DNA of 64,000 nt from Anaerobaca lacustris (GCF_030012215.1 NZ_JASCXX010000015.1:62001-126000); one strand, 5' to 3'. Positions 26,496-35,849 are shown, numbered from the stretch's first letter. The notes: generated from the sequence alone by a model not told the origin. Translations and numbers: made by a program.

Positions 26496-27023
26496 TCAAT
26501 CGAGAAAGTAGTCGCGGGTCCTCGGATCGTCTCGCAGCGAGCGCAACGCGTTGTACAGGCGGGATTTGACCGTATTCAGGGGGATGCCGAGAGCGATGGA
26601 AATCTCGCTCAGGGCCAGTCCGTCGACGAACCGCATCAGGACCACTTCTCGCTGTTCGAGCGAGAGGGCCCCCAACGCCGCGGCCAGTTCGCTCCGTGAG
26701 GTGGGGGACGATTCGGATATCGGGATGTCGTTGAGCGCCTCGTCGCCGGCGTGATGGGCGGACTTGCGCCGCCGCACGTTCAACGCCAGGTGCCTGACTG
26801 CCGGGTAAAGAAAAGTGGTCATCGAGGCGGTCAGCTCAAAGCCGGGGAACTTTGCCAGCAGGTAGGTGAATGTCTCCTGCAGGACATCGAGTGCATCCTC
26901 GTGGTTGACGGTGAACCGCCACGCCAGGCGGTAGACCCAGTCACGATAGCGATGGTAGAGTTGCTCGAAGGCATCCGCATCGCCCGTGTTGACGGCCTCG
27001 ATCAGTTCCCGATCCGATCTCAC
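26496..27023 (-). CDS. ECF RNA polymerase sigma factor
   Basis: 175 residues. Region 2 has 'FEQLYHRYRDWVYRLAW' and 'DALDVLQETFTYLL'; region 4 has 'LSLEQREVVLMRFVDGLALSEI' shortened as a typical helix-turn-helix, then 'IPLNTVKSRLYNAL'. It heads the operon with the dockerin-like, cohesin-like and VIT/vWA genes, and 89 bp separate it from the second gene. Probably controls its own operon or glycan-use genes. Confidence 0.92.
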   Translation of the reverse strand: MRSDRELIEAVNTGDADAFEQLYHRYRDWVYRLAWRFTVNHEDALDVLQETFTYLLAKFPGFELTASMTTFLYPAVRHLALNVRRRKSAHHAGDEALNDIPISESSPTSRSELAAALGALSLEQREVVLMRFVDGLALSEISIALGIPLNTVKSRLYNALRSLRDDPRTRDYFLD

Positions 27024-27073
27024 ATTGCACCCCGCACACCTGTCCGGTAACGGCCTCAGATTCGCTGACGGTC

Positions 27074-27101
27074 ATTATGAGGATCTGTGCCGGGTGTGCA
27101 A
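27074..27101 (-). promoter_or_regulatory. possible promoter of the ECF sigma operon
   Basis: On the minus strand TTGCAC (27101-27096), a 16-bp spacer and CATAAT (27079-27074), about 50 bp from the sigma gene start. The same TTGCAC-N16 arrangement occurs before the Gfo/Idh/MocA gene. Confidence 0.45.
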
Positions 27102-27143
27102 GGAACTTGTGACCGGCTTGGGTGTGTCCCGACCCATTGTGCT

Positions 27144-27995
27144 CTACGGCAGATTCGCCGGGGGGACCGGCGGCGGGCTGATCGGAGGGGCCGCCGGCAG
27201 GTGCGGCTGCGGGTAGTCCACCGCGAACTTGGCGCGAACGCGCTCGAGCATCTGGGCCTTGGCCTGGATTCGCCAGACGAGCAGGATCAGCGGCAGGCGC
27301 GACTTTTCCTTGAACGTGATGACGATGCGTCCGAAGCCGACGAGCCGTTCGATGAAGTCGCCGGTGTCGATGCGCGTGTTGTAGTCTTCCCGTCCGATCT
27401 GCTCGCCGGTCTCCGTCGGGCCTTCCTGGAGGTTCATGTAGTTCGGCGTGATCGCGACGTAGTAGAACAGGCCCCGGACCCAGGAGACGGCAATGGTCAG
27501 CAGGCCGATGACGGTGACCAGCAGATAGCCGGTGCCGCTGATGGAGAAGCCCAGGTGGCGGAAAATCCGCAGGAACGCGCCCGCCCAGCCGAGCAGGTGC
27601 AGCCAGAGGAACGCGAAGCCGATTCCGACGATGCCGATGATCAGCAGCTTGATACTAACGTCGTACTCCTCGACGATGAGATTGATAATGAAGATGGTGA
27701 ACCAGATGCCGCCAATGACCCTCGGGTTGATCGAAGCGAGCACGCTCCATTCGGTTTCCTTCAGGAACATCAGGATCGAGGCCAGCAGGGAGGCGGCGAT
27801 GGTGGGGACGTAGAGGATCTTGGGCGTCCAGCCGAAGACGATGAGCCAGTCGTTGATGTCAGGATCGGCCGCGAGCACCTTCTTCATGTGCAGCCGGGTC
27901 CGCAGCGTCTTGCGCAGGAGCATCCAGGCGGCGACGCCGATGCCGGCTATCGCCAGAAGGATGTACAACGCGATCATCTTGTTCGACGTCCACAT
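27144..27995 (-). CDS. multi-pass membrane protein of unknown function
   Basis: 283 residues from ATG 27995, with AAGGA upstream. About six hydrophobic helices lie between residues 8 and 195, then a soluble region ('QIGREDYNTRIDTGDFIERL') and a proline-rich tail. The soluble part, with aromatic and charged residues, resembles cytoplasmic domains of uncharacterised membrane proteins. I do not recognise the family. It is transcribed in the same direction as the downstream ECF operon but separated by 120 bp with a promoter. Confidence 0.7.
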   Translation of the reverse strand: MWTSNKMIALYILLAIAGIGVAAWMLLRKTLRTRLHMKKVLAADPDINDWLIVFGWTPKILYVPTIAASLLASILMFLKETEWSVLASINPRVIGGIWFTIFIINLIVEEYDVSIKLLIIGIVGIGFAFLWLHLLGWAGAFLRIFRHLGFSISGTGYLLVTVIGLLTIAVSWVRGLFYYVAITPNYMNLQEGPTETGEQIGREDYNTRIDTGDFIERLVGFGRIVITFKEKSRLPLILLVWRIQAKAQMLERVRAKFAVDYPQPHLPAAPPISPPPVPPANLP

Positions 27996-28082
27996 GGCCG
28001 TTCCTTTCCGCTCCGGGCCCGTCGGCCCGCGCCAGGTCTCAGGCGGTTCTATCTGTACAGACGCAGGAGGCGCCGATTCCTA

Positions 28083-28883
28083 TCATTTCGGTTGCGATTT
28101 TGTTTCTACGATGGCCCTGGTCGCGCCGGTGGTGAAGCCGCCGTCGACGAGGAGAATCTGGCCGGTGACGTAGGCGGAGGCGTCGGAGGCCAGGAAGATG
28201 ACGGCCCCGTCGAGGTCGTTGGGTTGGCCCGGCCGGCCGAGCGGGATGCGGTCGGTGATGTACTCGAGCCAGGGCTTGTTGTCGTAGAGGACCTTGTTCT
28301 GGGCGGTCTGGAACCAGCCGGGGGCCAGGACGTTGACGGTGATGCCGTGCCGGCCCCACTCAGCGGCCAGGCTGCGGCTCATCTGCAGAACGCCGCCGCG
28401 ACTGGCGCAGTACGGGCCGATGCCTTCCATGCCGAAAACGCACGTGCAGGAGCCGATGTTGATGATGCGGCCGTAGCGGCGCTCGATCATCACCTTGCCC
28501 ACCGCCTGGGCGACGAAGAACGACCCCTTGAGGTTCGTGTTCAGGACGGTGTCCCAGTCTTTCCAGGTGACTTCGGCGGCGGGCCGGCGGATGTTCAGCC
28601 CGGCGTTGTTGACCAGGATGTCGATCCTGCCATATTCGGCGACGGCCAGGCGGACCATGTTCTCGATGTCGCTTTCGTTGAGCACGTCGAGCTTGATCGG
28701 CAGGGCCCGGCGGCCGAGGGCCTCGATCTCTTCCTGGAACTCCGAGAGTCGCGACACATCGCGGCTGGTGATGACCAGGTCGGCGCCCGCCTGGGCCAGC
28801 GCCCGGCCGAAGTACTGGCCGAGCCCCCGGCTGGTCCCCGTGACGACCGCGACTTTGCCCGAAAGATCGAATAAATTCTCCAT
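28083..28883 (-). CDS. SDR-family oxidoreductase, gluconate 5-dehydrogenase-like
   Basis: 266 residues. 'VTGTSRGLG' is the NAD(P) loop, 'NNAG' follows in place, and 'NIGSCTCVFG' gives the catalytic Ser. The catalytic Tyr158 is in 'PYCASRGG', where the usual Lys is Arg162 (YxxxR). The last residues 'GQILLVDGGF' are typical. Sequence style and neighbours (zinc dehydrogenase, GntP permease) suggest hexonate or hexuronate metabolism. The substitution may slow or change catalysis. Confidence 0.85.
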   Translation of the reverse strand: MENLFDLSGKVAVVTGTSRGLGQYFGRALAQAGADLVITSRDVSRLSEFQEEIEALGRRALPIKLDVLNESDIENMVRLAVAEYGRIDILVNNAGLNIRRPAAEVTWKDWDTVLNTNLKGSFFVAQAVGKVMIERRYGRIINIGSCTCVFGMEGIGPYCASRGGVLQMSRSLAAEWGRHGITVNVLAPGWFQTAQNKVLYDNKPWLEYITDRIPLGRPGQPNDLDGAVIFLASDASAYVTGQILLVDGGFTTGATRAIVETKSQPK

Positions 28884-28900
28884 CCTCTTACGCTCCGTGA

Positions 28901-29932
28901 CTAAGGTTCCAGGACGATTTTCAACAGGTTCTCTTTGCCGTCGAGCAGACGGCGGAAGGCCGAGGGGCCGTCGCTCAGCGGCAGGACTTCACTGACGAGG
29001 GGGCCGACGTCGATCCGGCCGGAGGCGATCAGGTCGATGCACGTGCGGAATTCGCCCGAGCTGGCGTACGAGCCGGCGAAGGTCAGCTCGCGGCTGACCA
29101 ACTCCTGGAGGTTGAATTCCGCCTCCTTGGCCAGATTGCCGACGGCCACCACGCTGCCTCCGGTCCTGGTGATTGCGACGGCCTGGCGGAACGTCTCGGC
29201 GAATCCGACGGCCTCGAACGTGACATCGGCGCCCCGGCTGTCGGTCAGATCGGCGACGGCGTCCTTCAAGGGCCGGCTTTTGGAATTGACGCATTCATCG
29301 GCGCCGACCCGGCGGGCCAAGTCCAGACGAAAGTCGCTGATGTCACAGGCGACGGTTCGCTTGGCGCCGCGCAGTTTGGCGGCCTGGAGGATGAACAGGC
29401 CGATGGTGCCGGCGCCGATGACGACGGCTGTTTCGGCGTCGGCGATCGGGCTGCGGTTGGCGGCGTGCGTGCCGATCGATGCCGGCTCCAGCAGGGCCGC
29501 CTGAACGAAGGACATATCGTCGGGAAGCTTCGCAACGATCCAGTGCGGCACGGCGACGAACTCGGCGAAGGCTCCATGCCGTTTGAACTCGGGGACCGAG
29601 ACGCCGAGCACCTGGCGATGGACGCAGCGGTTGAACAGACCCTGCCGGCACGCGGGGCACTTGTTGCAATAGACCGTCGAATCGAAGCAGACGCGGTCGC
29701 CGGGGGCGAAGTCCGTGACATGCGCGCCGACCCGTTCGACGACGCCGGCGGCCTCGTGGCCCATGATCAGCGGGGGCAGTCGCCGGCCGGTCTTGCCGGT
29801 GTAGCCCTGCACGTCCGAGCCACAGATGCCGCACGCCCTGACGTGGACCAGCACATCGTCGTCACCGACGTTCGGGTCGGGGGCATCCGTGTATTCGAGC
29901 GTGTGCGGCCCGGTGTAGAGTAGCGCTTTCAA
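28901..29932 (-). CDS. zinc-dependent sugar-alcohol/threonine-type dehydrogenase
   Basis: 343 residues of the medium-chain zinc family. The catalytic zinc ligand Cys is in 'CGICGSDVQGY' with 'GHEAAGVV'; structural zinc cysteines are in 'CNKCPACRQGLFNRC'. 'VIGAGTIGLFILQ' binds NAD. The start is TTG (29932) with GAGGTG upstream. It lies 17 bp from the SDR gene, so an interconversion of two sugar acids or polyols by the pair is likely. Confidence 0.85.
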   Translation of the reverse strand: MKALLYTGPHTLEYTDAPDPNVGDDDVLVHVRACGICGSDVQGYTGKTGRRLPPLIMGHEAAGVVERVGAHVTDFAPGDRVCFDSTVYCNKCPACRQGLFNRCVHRQVLGVSVPEFKRHGAFAEFVAVPHWIVAKLPDDMSFVQAALLEPASIGTHAANRSPIADAETAVVIGAGTIGLFILQAAKLRGAKRTVACDISDFRLDLARRVGADECVNSKSRPLKDAVADLTDSRGADVTFEAVGFAETFRQAVAITRTGGSVVAVGNLAKEAEFNLQELVSRELTFAGSYASSGEFRTCIDLIASGRIDVGPLVSEVLPLSDGPSAFRRLLDGKENLLKIVLEP

Positions 29933-30024
29933 TCGAGCACCTCATTTCTGTATTCCCATCGGAATCGACAGGCGTCCCAGCATATCGCAGAGACGCCCCG
30001 TCGGAAAGACCGTTGTCGCCTCGA

Positions 30025-31482
30025 TCAGATCAGGGGCAGGACTGTGGCGAACGCCGCGGTGATGAGCAGGCCGATCACCGCCATCGAGCTGACCGTCACG
30101 GTCCAGGTCTTGAGCGTTTCGATCTCGGTCAGGCCGCCCATCTTGGCGAAGATCCAGAAGCCCGAATCGTTCATCCAGTTGCCGCATTGGGCGCCGAACC
30201 CGATGGCCGCCGCCAGGTAGGCCGGATGGTAGCCCAGGGCCTGCGGCGAGGCGATCATCCCCGCCAGCATGCCCGACGTGGCGATCATCGAGACGGTGCT
30301 GGAGCCTTGGGCGAATTTGAGCAGTGTGGCGATGAAGAACGCCATGAACAGCACCTTGACGCCGCCGAGGGCCGCGGTGCTGTCGCCGGCCACGAGTTGC
30401 TGGATTGCCTCGGCGACACGGGCCTGCTGGAGCATCGCACCGAAGGCGCCGCCGGCCGAGGTGATGAGGATGATGACGCCGCCGCTCATCAGCGAGGACT
30501 CCACGGTTCGGGCGAACTGTTCGCGGGTGGGCCTTCGCTGTGACCAGAGCACGTAGAGGGCGATGGCCGCCGAGAGGAGCATGGCGAGATTGGCGTTGCC
30601 GAGGACGGCGGTGACCATCTCGACTTTGCGGATGGCCGCTGCTTCGTCGGCGCCCTTGGCGAGCGTCGAGACGATCGTGTGCATCGAGATCAGCACCACG
30701 GGCAGGATGATCGGTAGGATCGACGGCAGCAGGGCGGGGAGCTGTTCGTCGGGCAGCGGTTCCGGCTCGGGGCCGGTGCCTTCGAGGGGTCGCATGGGGA
30801 TGTCGATCCGCCGGGCCAGCCAGCCGACGAGGAAGTAGATCGCGACGGCCGTCGGCGCCGCGCAGAGCAGGCCGACGAGCATCATCATGCCCAGATCGAT
30901 GCCCAGCGTCCCGGCGATCAGCAGTGGTCCCGGCGTCGGCGGGACCAGCGAGTGCGTGATCGACGCGCCCGCGCCCATCGCGAGGATCAGCAGCAGGTAG
31001 CTTCGTCCGGTGCGACGGTGCATCGAGCGGGCCAGCGGCAGCAGCAGATAGAACACGGTGTCGAAGAAGACGGGCACCGAGAGGACGAAGCCGCTGGACA
31101 TCAACGAGATGGCGCAGCGCTTCTCGCCGAGCAGTCCGACGAACAGGCGCACGACGCGGTCGGCGGCGCCCGAATCGATCAGGCACCTGCCGATGATCGC
31201 GGCGAAGGCGATGACCAGGCCGATCTTGCCGGCCATCGTGCCGAACTCGGCGGCGACGCGACTGATCTTGTCGCTGAACTCGCCCGGCGCCAGGAGGCTG
31301 ACGACCAGCGCCGCGGTGATCAACGCCAGAAACGCGTTGACGCGCAAGGCCACGATCATGCCGATGACGATGGCGATGCCGACGGCCAGGATGAGCAGCG
31401 GGCCGGCCACGCCGATCGGGTCGGGGGGCTGGGCCGCCCCAACGGTTGAGAGAATCAGTCCATTCAAGGTTCTGCCCTCCAT
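30025..31482 (-). CDS. GntP-family gluconate/organic-acid:H+ symporter
   Basis: 485 residues with 12 or more hydrophobic helices. 'GMIVALRVNAFLALITA', 'SVPVFFDTVFYLLLPLA' and 'PPTPGPLLIAG' are GntP-family motifs. It probably imports gluconate or a similar sugar acid for the SDR/zinc dehydrogenase pair next to it. Confidence 0.92.
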   Translation of the reverse strand: MEGRTLNGLILSTVGAAQPPDPIGVAGPLLILAVGIAIVIGMIVALRVNAFLALITAALVVSLLAPGEFSDKISRVAAEFGTMAGKIGLVIAFAAIIGRCLIDSGAADRVVRLFVGLLGEKRCAISLMSSGFVLSVPVFFDTVFYLLLPLARSMHRRTGRSYLLLILAMGAGASITHSLVPPTPGPLLIAGTLGIDLGMMMLVGLLCAAPTAVAIYFLVGWLARRIDIPMRPLEGTGPEPEPLPDEQLPALLPSILPIILPVVLISMHTIVSTLAKGADEAAAIRKVEMVTAVLGNANLAMLLSAAIALYVLWSQRRPTREQFARTVESSLMSGGVIILITSAGGAFGAMLQQARVAEAIQQLVAGDSTAALGGVKVLFMAFFIATLLKFAQGSSTVSMIATSGMLAGMIASPQALGYHPAYLAAAIGFGAQCGNWMNDSGFWIFAKMGGLTEIETLKTWTVTVSSMAVIGLLITAAFATVLPLI

Positions 31483-31535
31483 GAATCAACAGGCGCTCGC
31501 GGGTGGACCGGCGTCCGTCGCCCGCTTGCCACAGC

Positions 31536-32981
31536 TTAACGTGCCATGCGGAAAATATCCAGCAGGACTTGCGGGACCTGGGTCACGCAGAGATAGCCGT
31601 AGAAGGCGAACGTGCCGAGCAGGCCCGCCGCGAAGATCCAGCCCGGCTTGAGCACCTCGTACGCCTCCTTTGAGAGCATGCGGGGCATGACGATGAACAG
31701 CCCGAACGCCACAGCGGCCGCCTGGAGGGCGATCAGGAGAATCCCTTCGAGGATCGAGGCGACCTTCAGCAGGGAGATCGGCTGCGTGCCAAGGCAGCAG
31801 ACGACCAGTACGCTCGTGCAGAAGAACAGGATGAGGAAGAGATGGAATTGTCGCTTCCAGACGAGCCGGCGGTCGAAGCCGGGGATGCAGATCCGGCACG
31901 AATCGGCCAGCAGGCGCGGCCAGCCGGCAAGCTGGCCCATCAGCGTCGAGACCATCGCCACGGCGCCGCAGAGCTTGAAGACGAAGCCGCCCGCCTTGTC
32001 CCAGCGGCGGGCGAAGACCTCCGAGAGCACCTCGGCCATATTGTCATTCTGGGGGACCATGCGTTCGACACCCAGGATGCCGGCGCCGGCGACCAGGAAT
32101 GCGCCGGTGACGAGGATGCCCAGGACCATTGCGATAGTGGAATCGACGTAGAGCGTGCGACACCAGCCCTTGATGCACTGCGCCGTCCGGCGGGGCATCG
32201 CTCGCAGGTGGGTCAGATCGGCGGACTTGCCGTAGCCCCGCCCGGCAGTGGCACCGTAGCCGGCGCCGATGACCCAGTAGGTGTACCAAACCTGGGAGGC
32301 GAAGCCGCCGGCGCCCCAGCCCAGGACGGGCAGGATCTCCTGCCATGTGCTGTCGCCGACGCCTTCGGTGGCGGAGGCCCACTCCGGCACGGCCGGCAGC
32401 GTGCCCGTCAATCCGGCGGCCAGTTCGGCGAAGCTCGGGAAGACGTGGTAGGCGATGTACATCGCTCCGATGACGATGACGAGCACGAACAGGCTCATGA
32501 CGATCTTGAGCACGTCGAAGGTCCCTGACCACGCGATGGCCACGGCAAACAGGATCGCGGCCAGCCCGCAGAGTCTCATGTCGATGCATGGCACGAGGCT
32601 GTGGAGGAACGTGCCGGCCGCCGTCGCCAAGGCCCCGGTGGACATCACGGCGCAGAAGAGCTGGACCACCAGAACGATCCAGACGACCCAGTGACGCGGG
32701 CCGGGCATGCGGTCGAACATATCGACCATTCCTTCGCCCGTGCAGACGGTGTAGCGAGCGCCGGCCACGCCGATCCAGAACTTCAGGAACACGCCGAGGA
32801 CCACGGCCCATAGAACGGCGGTGCCGAGGATCGCGCCGGTGCGGGTGGCGATGACGACCTCGCCGGAGCCGATGTATTCGGCCGCCCAGACCATGCTCGG
32901 ACCGACCACGAGCAGGATGCCCAGCCCCCTCGGAGCGATCGGAACGTTCAAGTCACTCGCCTGTGTGTCGTCTTGCGCCAT
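31536..32981 (-). CDS. Nramp-related transporter without the canonical metal motif
   Basis: 481 residues with about 11 hydrophobic helices in the Nramp arrangement. Helix 1 has 'EYIGSGEVVIATRTGA' where metal transporters have DPGN, and helix 6 has 'GWGAGGFASQVWYTY' in place of MPH. Without these ligands divalent metal transport is unlikely. Because it lies beside a GntP permease and sugar enzymes, it may carry another solute; this is inference. Relatives with this pattern are known in planctomycetes. Confidence 0.75.
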   Translation of the reverse strand: MAQDDTQASDLNVPIAPRGLGILLVVGPSMVWAAEYIGSGEVVIATRTGAILGTAVLWAVVLGVFLKFWIGVAGARYTVCTGEGMVDMFDRMPGPRHWVVWIVLVVQLFCAVMSTGALATAAGTFLHSLVPCIDMRLCGLAAILFAVAIAWSGTFDVLKIVMSLFVLVIVIGAMYIAYHVFPSFAELAAGLTGTLPAVPEWASATEGVGDSTWQEILPVLGWGAGGFASQVWYTYWVIGAGYGATAGRGYGKSADLTHLRAMPRRTAQCIKGWCRTLYVDSTIAMVLGILVTGAFLVAGAGILGVERMVPQNDNMAEVLSEVFARRWDKAGGFVFKLCGAVAMVSTLMGQLAGWPRLLADSCRICIPGFDRRLVWKRQFHLFLILFFCTSVLVVCCLGTQPISLLKVASILEGILLIALQAAAVAFGLFIVMPRMLSKEAYEVLKPGWIFAAGLLGTFAFYGYLCVTQVPQVLLDIFRMAR

Positions 32982-33081
32982 AGGCTGCGTCCGTCCCTAT
33001 GCGGGTCTCTCTGGGCCTTCGACCGTGGGTCACAGGGTAGTGGTTCGCTGTCGCTGTGTCCACAGAATTCCGGAACGCTCT

Positions 33082-33111
33082 TTGCCGGATGCGGTACAAA
33101 GGCACTATACT
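33082..33111 (+). promoter_or_regulatory. possible promoter of the GH172 gene
   Basis: TTGCCG (33082-33087), an 18-bp spacer and TATACT (33106-33111), 65 bp upstream of the start. The -10 box is good and the -35 box moderate. Confidence 0.4.
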
Positions 33112-33175
33112 GCACACGCGTCGGACGCGCAGACGTCCATCACAGGAAGTCTCAAATGAAAAGGAGGTCACAGAG

Positions 33176-34369
33176 ATGAGCAGGCACTTCACTTTGGCAT
33201 TCGTCACGATCCTGCTGGTATTGCCGTCGTCGGCGCCGGCGGACGTGGGACACGGCAGCGATCTGTTCGGGCTGGCCCGCGTGCAGAGCGGGATGCGCAC
33301 CCGGCGGGTCAGCAGCTACGACCGCACGGGCGGCAACAACGACCGCTTCGAGCGGATCCAGGACGGGCAGACGCGCGAGTTGTTTAACGTTCGGGGGGCG
33401 GGGATCATCAACCATATCTGGATTACGATCGCGCCGCCGCCGGAGCAACTAAGCCGCAACGACATTATCCTCCGCATGTACTGGGACGGCAACGAATTCC
33501 CTTCGGTCGAGTCGCCCATCGGCCCGTTCTTCGGGCAGGGGTGGAACGAGAGCTATCCGTTCGTGAGCCTGCCGCTGGCGGTCGGCCCGGTCGAAGGGCG
33601 GGCGATGGTGTCGTATTTCGTCATGCCGTTCGCCAAGGGAGCGCGGATCGAGATCGAGAACCAGACGGGCCGAGAGATCAGCGCCTTCTACTACTACGTG
33701 GACTATGTGGAGGTCGATGCCCTGGCCGACGACATGGGGCGGTTCTGCGCGTGGTACAATCACGAGCTGACCGAGGCCACGCCCGAAGGGGAGACCGAAT
33801 GGGGCGTGACCGGCCCGCAGCCGAAGAACCTCGATGGAAAGGACAACTACCTGTTTGCCGACATCAAGGGCAAGGGGCACTTCGTCGGCGTCAACTACTA
33901 CGTCCACTGCCCGACCCCGATGTGGTACGGCGAGGGCGACGACATGATCTTCATTGACGGCGACAAGATGCCCACGTTGCACGGGACCGGAACGGAGGAC
34001 TACTTCAACACGTCCTGGTGCCCGAAGACGCTGTACACGCATCCGTATTTCGGCTACGCCCGCGTCAACAACGACATCGGCTGGCTGGGCCGCACGCACG
34101 TGTACCGCTTCCACGTCAGCGACCCGATCTACTTCGACGAATCGCTGCGGTTCACGATCGAGCATGGCCACGCCAACAATCTGACGCTCGATCTGGCCAG
34201 CGTAGCGTACTGGTACCAGGCGCCGCCTCTGGCGAAGCTCCCGCCGGCCCCCGACAAGGAGACACGCCGGCCCAAGCCCTTCATCGGCGTGCGGGAAATG
34301 CACCAGTGGCGTCACGAGTGGCGCAAGAACCAAGGCAACGACAGCCGGTTGTGGGGCAACGAGCGATAG
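33176..34369 (+). CDS. DUF2961 / glycoside hydrolase family 172 protein, secreted
   Basis: 397 residues from ATG 33176, which follows a strong AAGGAGGT at 33161-33168. A signal peptide ends around residue 22. The catalytic domain has 'GAGIINHIWIT', 'GTGTEDYFNTSWC' and 'FRFHVSDPIYFDE'-like blocks typical of DUF2961, whose characterised GH172 members act on difructose or arabinofuranose linkages. The likely substrate here is a furanoside-containing glycan, but this is family inference. It is followed by a strong terminator. Confidence 0.88.
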   Translation: MSRHFTLAFVTILLVLPSSAPADVGHGSDLFGLARVQSGMRTRRVSSYDRTGGNNDRFERIQDGQTRELFNVRGAGIINHIWITIAPPPEQLSRNDIILRMYWDGNEFPSVESPIGPFFGQGWNESYPFVSLPLAVGPVEGRAMVSYFVMPFAKGARIEIENQTGREISAFYYYVDYVEVDALADDMGRFCAWYNHELTEATPEGETEWGVTGPQPKNLDGKDNYLFADIKGKGHFVGVNYYVHCPTPMWYGEGDDMIFIDGDKMPTLHGTGTEDYFNTSWCPKTLYTHPYFGYARVNNDIGWLGRTHVYRFHVSDPIYFDESLRFTIEHGHANNLTLDLASVAYWYQAPPLAKLPPAPDKETRRPKPFIGVREMHQWRHEWRKNQGNDSRLWGNER

Positions 34370-34381
34370 GTTCTTTATGGG

Positions 34382-34411
34382 CACGGTCGGCCCGCGAAGA
34401 GGCCGACCGTG
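34382..34411 (+). terminator. rho-independent terminator after GH172
   Basis: CACGGTCGGCC (34382-34392) and GGCCGACCGTG (34401-34411) form a perfect 11-bp stem with an 8-nt loop, followed by TTT and a pyrimidine run. Confidence 0.8.
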
Positions 34412-34434
34412 TTTCCCTCTATCGTGATGGCTCG

Positions 34435-35805
34435 TCAGTTGCCCTTGAGCTTGTCGGCGTAGGGCAGCGTATCGGGGACGATGCGGACTTCCGTACTGAA
34501 GCGGTAGGGCAACGGCGTCCCCGAATCAAAATGCAGCTCGACGAAGTACGCAGTCCAGCCCTTGTCGGGCGCCGGGATGCGAACGTCATACGTGCCTGCG
34601 TTCGTCGCCGTCAGCGGACGGCTTTGCCAGGCCTTGCCGATCTTCTCCAGACGGAAGTCGCGGGCCTGGGGATTGGTCGCCGTCCAGAGCGTGACCTTCT
34701 GTGGCCGTGTTTGTGTGGTGACGACGACATGGCCGCTCTCGGGCGTGTCCCATGAGAACTGCGGCCGGTCGCGCCCGGTGAGGATCGACTGGTACCAGAT
34801 CAGCAGGGCCTTGTCGGCGTCGGAGCCGTCCAGGCCGTGGTCGGTGTTGGCGCAGTAGAGCAGGTGCTTTTCCTCCGGCAGGTCGGCGAAGTAGAACTGC
34901 GCCGAATCGGGCAGGAAGAACTGGTCGCCCGAGGAGTTGATCAGGAACTTGGGCATCGTGTAGCGATTGCGATACTCGTAAGGATCGACGAAGTTGCGGA
35001 TCTCGGTGCCGCCGTCGGTGTCGAGCCGGTCGAAGATCTTCATCTGCTCGTAGTCGCCGATGGCGGGGGAGTAGAAGCCATAAGCGGCGAAGTGGTGACG
35101 CATCTGGTCGTTCATGTTCAACACGTCGATCACGACCGGGGCGATCGCGCAGACTCGTTTGTCGACGGCCGCCGTCAGCCAGGTCGTCCAGCCTCGCTTC
35201 GATCCGCCGGAAACGACGAAGTTCTTGATCGTTACCTTACCGTCGGTGGCCTTGGCCAGATGGTCCTGGACGGTGTCCATCGCGCGGACGGCGCTCTTGA
35301 CCATCGGAAGCAGCAGCGGCCATGTGGGGTCTTCGGTCTTGAGGAATCGGTCGAAGGTGTACGCGATGATCGCGTCCTCGTATCGCTGGTTGGTCGGGTC
35401 GTCGGGGAAGACCAGCGGCTGGTTGGGCACCGTCCGCAACTCGGCCACCACCGACCGGCTGCGCAGCGCGATGTTGGCGAGCATGTCATCCGGCTGCGTC
35501 GGCGCGGGGCGGTCGTTGCTGCCCCCGGTGATCCAGAGCAACGCGGTGTCGAACGCGATGTCGTTCGGGACGACCACCGTCAGCCAGTGCTGCCAGAGCG
35601 TGCGGTTGACCTCCTGCTCGCTGCGCCATTGCTGCGAGGTCATGTCGAGGATGTAGATCTTCCCTTGCGGGTGGTCGATCGTGCGAACGAGGCTGTAGCG
35701 ATAACTCGGGTCGGGCCGGGCGACGTAGTCGTCCAGCGGACTCCCGACAGCCAGGGACACGACGAACAGGGTCAACAGGATGGCGACGTTCTTGCGCGTT
35801 CTCAT
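34435..35805 (-). CDS. PhoPQ-activated pathogenicity-related protein (alpha/beta hydrolase fold)
   Basis: 456 residues. A signal peptide is followed by the PhoPQ_related (PF10142) pattern: 'VVPNDIAFDTALLWITGGSN', the nucleophile region 'VSGGSKRGWTT' and 'FLINSSGDQFFLPD'. The C-terminal part is beta-rich ('VTLWTATNPQARDFR'). The family is an exported hydrolase with uncertain substrate. It lies between GH172 (convergent) and a sugar isomerase gene on the same strand. Confidence 0.88.
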   Translation of the reverse strand: MRTRKNVAILLTLFVVSLAVGSPLDDYVARPDPSYRYSLVRTIDHPQGKIYILDMTSQQWRSEQEVNRTLWQHWLTVVVPNDIAFDTALLWITGGSNDRPAPTQPDDMLANIALRSRSVVAELRTVPNQPLVFPDDPTNQRYEDAIIAYTFDRFLKTEDPTWPLLLPMVKSAVRAMDTVQDHLAKATDGKVTIKNFVVSGGSKRGWTTWLTAAVDKRVCAIAPVVIDVLNMNDQMRHHFAAYGFYSPAIGDYEQMKIFDRLDTDGGTEIRNFVDPYEYRNRYTMPKFLINSSGDQFFLPDSAQFYFADLPEEKHLLYCANTDHGLDGSDADKALLIWYQSILTGRDRPQFSWDTPESGHVVVTTQTRPQKVTLWTATNPQARDFRLEKIGKAWQSRPLTATNAGTYDVRIPAPDKGWTAYFVELHFDSGTPLPYRFSTEVRIVPDTLPYADKLKGN

Positions 35806-35849
35806 CGTCTAATGCCCCTTTCTCCTTTGTAAGGATGTGCCAGGGTCTC

